Shown here: piece after piece, positions 58,996 to 64,000 of the stretch
Position numbering within the stretch: position 1 is the first letter of the stretch
Layout: each line of letters opens with the position of its first letter
From: Albifimbria verrucaria
Taxonomy: Eukaryota; Ascomycota; Sordariomycetes; Hypocreales; Stachybotryaceae
Length of the DNA stretch: 64,000 nucleotides
Assembly (NCBI GenBank): GCA_020081605.1
Contig: JAHREC010000013.1
Span: forward strand, 7,130,001 to 7,194,000
Direction: 5' to 3'
Position numbers and translations under genes: made by a program
The notes under the pieces: generated by a model
Told to the model about the DNA's origin: nothing
Database searches by the model: none
What the model saw: only the letters and a program-made list of their open reading frames with translations

Positions 58996-61395
58996 TTATA
59001 ATCCAAACTCTTTAGCCTCGCTTGAAATATCAGCTGAAGACTCGAAATCGCCTGTTATTAATTCATCGAATAGTATAAGCTCATCAAACCTTCTTGCGAT
59101 GGTGACCATTTGCGCCTCTTGCAAGGATTTAGTGGCAAGGTCATAATCAAGTAGACCAGATATAACTGCCTCATCCGCCGCCTTGTGATGTTTTCCAGCC
59201 GAGGTTATGTCATCCATCATCGCATTTGCAGTGTCCCTATCGAGCACACCATGTTCGAGGGCAACTGTTAAGTTGGCCTGCGCGATGAGCCGGAAAGAGG
59301 GAAAGGAGATATAGGTATCCGTCCAGTATTTGAAGCATAGTCGAAAATAAACTAACCAATCTGGATGCTTGGCTGTTTTCTTCAAAACTTCGAGGCTTAC
59401 TCGTAGGGCAGCGGTATTGAACCAGCATTTCGTGGGTAATTCCGACTTCCGAATGTGGTGAATATACACAAGACGCTTAAGTTGGCTCAATGACGCGGAA
59501 TAGATGGCTGAAGCAGTGGCATCAGCCGAAGCAAACGAGCGGAGGCGAAGCTCTTCGGCTGAATCTTGGAACGGATGAAAGAGGAATAATACAGTGGAAT
59601 GATACAATGCGCTATACAGCCATTAACAGAGCATCCCGATTAGATGGCTAAATCACTCACTGGAAGAATAACACATGGGAAGGGCTGTGTTCGCCGTGTA
59701 TCATGCTGGGAAGCAGGGAATCTGCCCAGGCAAGTAGGCTTTGATACTTACTCTCCGCAAACGACAGGGATACTCGCTTGTCCAAAGGCGTGTCATCCGT
59801 TAAATTGTACATTGTATTGATCTCCTGTATCATGATCCAGAATCTGCTCAGGGTCTGGAACGTCTGTCCCATATATGAAGGAAACGGGTGGGGCGGCCAT
59901 TTGAGCGAAGATGCGTTATCTGTGAACCCCTCAAACTCACCGGGGATGGGAATCATGGGTGGGTATGCTATTTCTTCCCCAGGGTAGTAAATACTCCGAT
60001 ACCTGTGATGGTCAACATTAGGTCTATTAGACAATGGTGACTTATACTGACGACAGCCAGGCATATGTGCCCCAGGCAGCAAAAGCCATGCTCTTCATCT
60101 CGTTTGGTGGAAGGCTGTTAAACGTCGAAATTAACTGATCAGTTGGCTGGACTCCCATTAGACCCATCTTTTCAGCTAGGCCACGACACTCCGCCGCCAG
60201 AAATTTACCAAACTCATCCCTTCCGCTGGCGCCAGCCGCAAGAGCCAAGTACGTCATAGCAGCAAGATAATTTGGCGTTTGCAAACGCTGTTGCGCTCGA
60301 TAAAGCCTCTGGGCTTCATCTAGGAATGCAACGCTAAAAGCACACGATCTCTTATCGAATTGAGTGTATGATTGCTGTGGCTGCTGTTAGATCAACTCTT
60401 ATCTAGCAGGGAGACGTACGCATGCGAAAGACATTAGAGCGCTGACAAGAAACGGCGAACAATGCGTGAGGGTCCGATCCACCAAGTCAGAAAGGAAAAG
60501 ATCGACATCAACGCAAGCATATATAGGATGGTCAGATTCAAGATAATGTGATAATACACAGGCTGCAAATTCGTCGCTGATCGGCACGCATGTCCAGTAA
60601 TTTATTTTCAAATAGTTGAGTCGCCGGTCACAATACTGACGATCGGGGATGGGTCCTGGAACTCGAGATGGTTGCCGGGAATATATTCCACGCAGTGGCG
60701 ACAGAGGCAATGCAGTAAAATCAGTCATAACAGGCGACTTTCCCGCAACCTCATGGTTAGTGCTTGAAGGCGAGGCTGGAGACGATTTTCCCGAAGTCTT
60801 TCGAGAATGGCGAGCGAACAGACTCTCCATATCGATAGAGGCCAGATCTAACGGCAATAATACCGGATAGACAGAACCATGAAGCACACCCAACTCGAAT
60901 TCAATCTCGGAGTCTGTAGGGGCCATGACTCCACGTGAGGTCTTAAGCTCAGATAGTCGAGTTGTGGTGTGAGCACCTCCTTGAAGTGATGACAGTACCA
61001 TCGAGGCATTGGGGGTCGATTTTAGACGTCGTATCATTAAAATTGCTTCCGCTTCTGGCACGGACCGAAGCTGCTCGAGAATTTCAACATGCTCTGACAA
61101 TTCCTGTTGGAGCTGGTCAACTTGGCGTTTAAGTACCCTGGTCATTGTTTCATCTGGATCGATGGACTCATAGTGGCAAGGGACTTTCAGCCTGCTGCAA
61201 CGAATACAAACTGGGCGTCCGCCATTGCACTAGCGGCGGCGACGCCTAAGTCAGTACACAAATGGATCCACGGCATGATCAATAGTAGACCTACGGCCGT
61301 TCTTTTAACACGACAATTGTTGCAGGCAACGCGAATGTTACGCCTCTTTTTGGGAGACCCTGATCTACCGTCTCATCAACGGATCCAGGGGGCAT
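58996..61395 (-). CDS. Zn2Cys6 transcription factor with coiled coil (nirA/xylanase-regulator type), one frameshift
   Basis: The start at 61395 gives MPPGSVDETVDQGLP; after correction of the TTTTT run 61347–61351 it continues KKRRNIRVACNNCRVKRTA. The intron 61230–61294 splits the zinc cluster: the next exon starts CNGGRPVCIRCSRLKVPC. A coiled coil follows (VLKRQVDQLQQELSEHVEIL). Middle-homology region: NYWTCVPISDEFAACVLSHY, YACVDVDLFLSDLV, CSPFLVSALMSFAC, then short introns near 60,380–60,415, 60,000–60,048 and 59,608–59,660. These lead to AFLDEAQRLYRAQQRL, YLAAMTYLALAAGASGRDEF, YRSIYYPGEE, TFQTLSRFWIMIQEINTMY and LFHPFQD. The length, near 700 residues, is normal for the class. The target is unknown. 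Confidence 0.87.
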
Positions 61396-62394
61396 TTGGT
61401 GGAGGCTCAAATTGCTCTGGAGACGGTAAAATAGTTCGATAGCGTTTTTTCATCTCGGGCGGGCAATGCTGAAAATGGTATTTGCTCCTATCGTCATGAG
61501 GTTGTATCGATTGAGAAAAACCACCCACCACAGTCTGGTCGGATATTACCCCGCTGTAAGTGCGTGCCGGAATATGGTCCGGATTAAAATGATTGGATGA
61601 GTATGTTATGTCCCTTTGACTCAGCAAAGCCCCAAATGATACGGCCGCCCCCCATAGTGTCCAGTGGATTTAGATCAGTCGATTTTGTCACATTCGCCGC
61701 TATACGAAAAAGTCATCTTGGTCCGCATACCTATTTGATCAGGTCTTATAACGGGCTCAACAGATCTGATTGAATATACGAAACGTCCAATTAAGTATTG
61801 GATAAGGGCGTTGTTGAACCGAAGAGTGAATAGTTAAATAAATGCCCAACTTGTGTCTCCATGTTCGAGAGATTTATATAAGCTGATCAATAGAAAACAT
61901 ATTTTATACAAATATACCTAATCAGATACCCTTCATACTTTATCTGTATCATTTTAACTAGATATATATTTGCTTCGATAATAATTTGCAGCATGTGTGC
62001 CTTGTTCTACCGGTTGAACAAAATTGATTGACGCCAAGATGATGCAAAGACGAAGTCGCCTTTGGGTTAGCTTGCTAGCGCAGGGTCCTTTGCGACCAAT
62101 CATGAGGATGACTGCCGAACCATTGTCGCCCAACCGCCAAAATACGACCTTCAGCCGCGCTCTATCAGCTTCTCATTTCTTCCCGTCGCTCTAGGAGCGG
62201 ATTAGGGTCGCTAGGACTAGAGTTACTAGCAGCCATTCACAACTGACCGTTGCCAAGTTCAAGGACTTAAAACTCTACTCAGGTCAAAGCTTTGGTGCTG
62301 GGTACCAGTGTCACCACCGTACGAAAGGTGCGATGCATCATACAAACCCCGATACTTCATGTAGGCGTTGACCGAAAAACCGAGAGAACACAGC
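61396..62394. promoter_or_regulatory. Divergent promoter region between two Zn2Cys6 regulator genes
   Basis: About 1 kb between two start codons facing away from each other. 61.84–61.98 kb is AT-rich with TATA-like motifs. No coding signal. Confidence 0.45.
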
Positions 62395-64000
62395 ATGCCG
62401 CCCCTCAGACCGATCCGCCCACGGCTCGTTCCAGACGCAACCGTGGTGCCAGCACCAGCACCAGCAGCCCCTCCGCCGCGCCCGTCGTTCCGCGAAGAAT
62501 AGTCAGCCGACAAGCCTGCGGGCTCTGTCAACGCAAAAGACCAAAGTTGGAAAACTCAATCCTTTGCTGCTGCTGCATCCTTTGTTGACCGGTCCTCCCC
62601 ATAACTAGTGTGATGGCCACCGCCCCACCTGCACTCGATGTGAGAAAATAGGCCAGAAGTGCGAATATGGCACTTGTCGATTTGATCTCTGGCGCTATAA
62701 CCGAGAGCTACAGGAGCGCTTGGTGAGTCAGGAGAGATTACAAGAGTTGATCAGCACCAGGCCGCTCGACGAAGTACGGGTCATCCTTGGCAATTCAGTC
62801 TGGTAGTGACGTCCAGACGACGTTGCAAGATATTTAGGGTGGTGATCTTCTGGTTCAGATTGGAGCTCTTCCCGGTCAAGAGCCAAGGTCTGCTTTTCTA
62901 GGCAGATCACACGCTGGCAGTTTGCCTTTTGAAATCGCTCAACCTCGCCTTAGTCGACCACTCCTAGCATCAAGGTACTTGACCCAATTATGCCACTCGT
63001 GTCGCTTTTCTGACCATTAAGAAAAGACAAGAACATCCTGAGTTTATCTTGGAAGAGGCTTGGAAAGCAACTCGAGACATTGTCATGCAGCCAGATTTAT
63101 TCATCCAAACCGTGCGTTTCAATCTGCAAATCTCTCGCTGGACAACAGTCCCACCTGACAATGAGGTTATGAACCATCTGTTGTTACTATTCTGGACCTG
63201 GGATATTATAGCCAACCGTAATAACGACCGAGCCATGTTCGAAGCCGATTTGACAAATTTGAATCCTTCCTCTAGCCAGGGGACGAGTTGCGCTTCTGCT
63301 CGCCCTTTTAATCAATCCAATCCCTGCTCAAAGTTGTGTAAGTTCTTTCGTGATGATTCGGAAAGTGTCTTGACGGTTTGGCCTAGTTTCACACCACCAA
63401 CAGTACTACCTATGCAATTTCTGGCGACCTTAGATCCAGAGGATTAGCTTTTGCGCACGAGGCTAAACGACTTTTGCCTTTTGAAGACAACGGCCCTTCT
63501 CTACCGGTCGCACAAGGCCTAGCTCTCTTGTCTATTTACGAAGGCAAGTTTGGGAGTATATCCAAATTCATGGAATACATAAATGCCTACAGCGAGAGTT
63601 ACAAGCAGCTAGCCCTAGGTGAGCTGGCGCGACAATCTGTTAGGGCCTCCGATGAGAGGGTCAAACACGCCATATCATGGATCGATTGGGGCTTCTACAT
63701 TTTCGAGTGGTTGGTTTCCTCCTTTCCATTCCAAAAGGCACTATTGTACAGATGGGACCAAGTGCTAAGAGACTAAGTGTGACTAAGTGTGACTAAGTGT
63801 GACTAGGAAGTTTGCACTTCCTCTGAACCATCGTAAGTCAATAGGAAAGCCTAAGAGTCCAAGGTTGTGGCAGGCCAAATCGTCTTTACTGGCAAAAGAA
63901 GAGACGCCGGACTATTGGTAGTTTGCTTACCCTCTATCCCCGTACCTCAGCGATCCTACAAGCAAGAGATCTTCGTGGCAGAATGTGCGTTGGTTGAGAT
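62395..64000 (+). CDS. Zn2Cys6 transcription factor, 3' end outside the window, several breaks
   Basis: The start at 62395 gives MPP; one C added to CCCC 62401–62404 gives PPPQTDPPTARSRRNRG and then RRIVSRQACGLCQRKRPK. An intron (about 62,545–62,611) splits the zinc cluster, which resumes CDGHRPTCTRCEKIGQKCEY. The next block (VQTTLQDI-stop-GGDLLVQIGALPG) is a conserved stretch in this regulator class but carries a TAG. Later: QISRWTTVPPDNEVMNHLLL, FWTWDI, MFEADLTN, CSPF-LINPIP (break at TTTT near 63,307) and RGLAFAHEAKRLLPFEDNG, LPVAQGLALLSIYEGKFG, AISWIDWGFYIFEWLVSS. At 63,771 a 10-bp tandem repeat throws the frame out. Family-like sequence (YPLSPYLSDPTS) resumes before the window edge. It may be functional or newly dead. 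Confidence 0.75.
63771..63806. repeat. Tandem repeat, 10-bp unit, three copies plus a partial
   Basis: GACTAAGTGT occurs three times in direct tandem (63771–63800) followed by GACTAG. It lies inside the regulator coding region. Every unit contains TAA in one frame, and 10 bp shifts the frame per copy, so copy number decides whether the frame can continue. Confidence 0.9.

Overview
The window is nuclear DNA of a filamentous ascomycete (Pezizomycotina). Genes carry many short GT–AG introns (mostly 45–80 bp, some with a visible CTAAC/CTNAC branch site). Protein types are typical of plant-associated or saprotrophic moulds: CBM1 esterase, PL1, GH28, GH78, GH27, GH16, Zn2Cys6 regulators and a bZIP/DUF3425 regulator. 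I cannot name the species. No tRNA, rRNA, CRISPR array, intact transposon or origin was recognised.

Layout. 1–7.9 kb: end of a feruloyl esterase with CBM1, a broken PL1 pectate lyase, and a GMC oxidoreductase divergent from a Zn2Cys6 regulator (8.3–10.2 kb). 10.5–17.2 kb: a polytopic DUF2157-like membrane protein, a cysteine-rich GPI-type protein with a NucA/NucB-like nuclease domain, and a zinc alcohol dehydrogenase. 18.3–25 kb: intact GH28, dead GH78 rhamnosidase, GH27 alpha-galactosidase. With the esterase and PL1 this forms a pectin/hemicellulose-degrading neighbourhood. 26–31 kb: aldo-keto reductase, C2H2+Zn2Cys6 regulator, SDR. 32.6–37.9 kb: a relic of a polyketide synthase acyltransferase domain, GNAT, bZIP, threonine aldolase. 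38.5–42.4 kb: broken ankyrin-repeat gene and a GH16 glucanase with a C-terminal golvesin/Xly-type domain. 44.4–53 kb: Zn2Cys6 regulator, copper amine oxidase, internally deleted amidase and APC amino-acid/choline permease, which reads as an amine-nitrogen utilisation neighbourhood. 53.9–64 kb: prolyl-iminopeptidase-like hydrolase, a 4-kb gene-poor AT-rich stretch, and two more Zn2Cys6 regulators, the last running off the window.

A warning for users: most genes are interrupted by one- or two-base frameshifts, and nearly all of these lie exactly at short homopolymer runs where one (sometimes two) extra bases would restore a family-typical protein. I count more than 25 such sites. This looks like systematic homopolymer under-calling in the assembly rather than gene death, so those genes are listed as CDS with the break noted. 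A few loci (GH78, amidase, ankyrin gene, PKS fragment) also carry C-to-T/G-to-A type nonsense codons or large deletions and look truly dead; the nonsense pattern fits repeat-induced point mutation (RIP) or ordinary decay.
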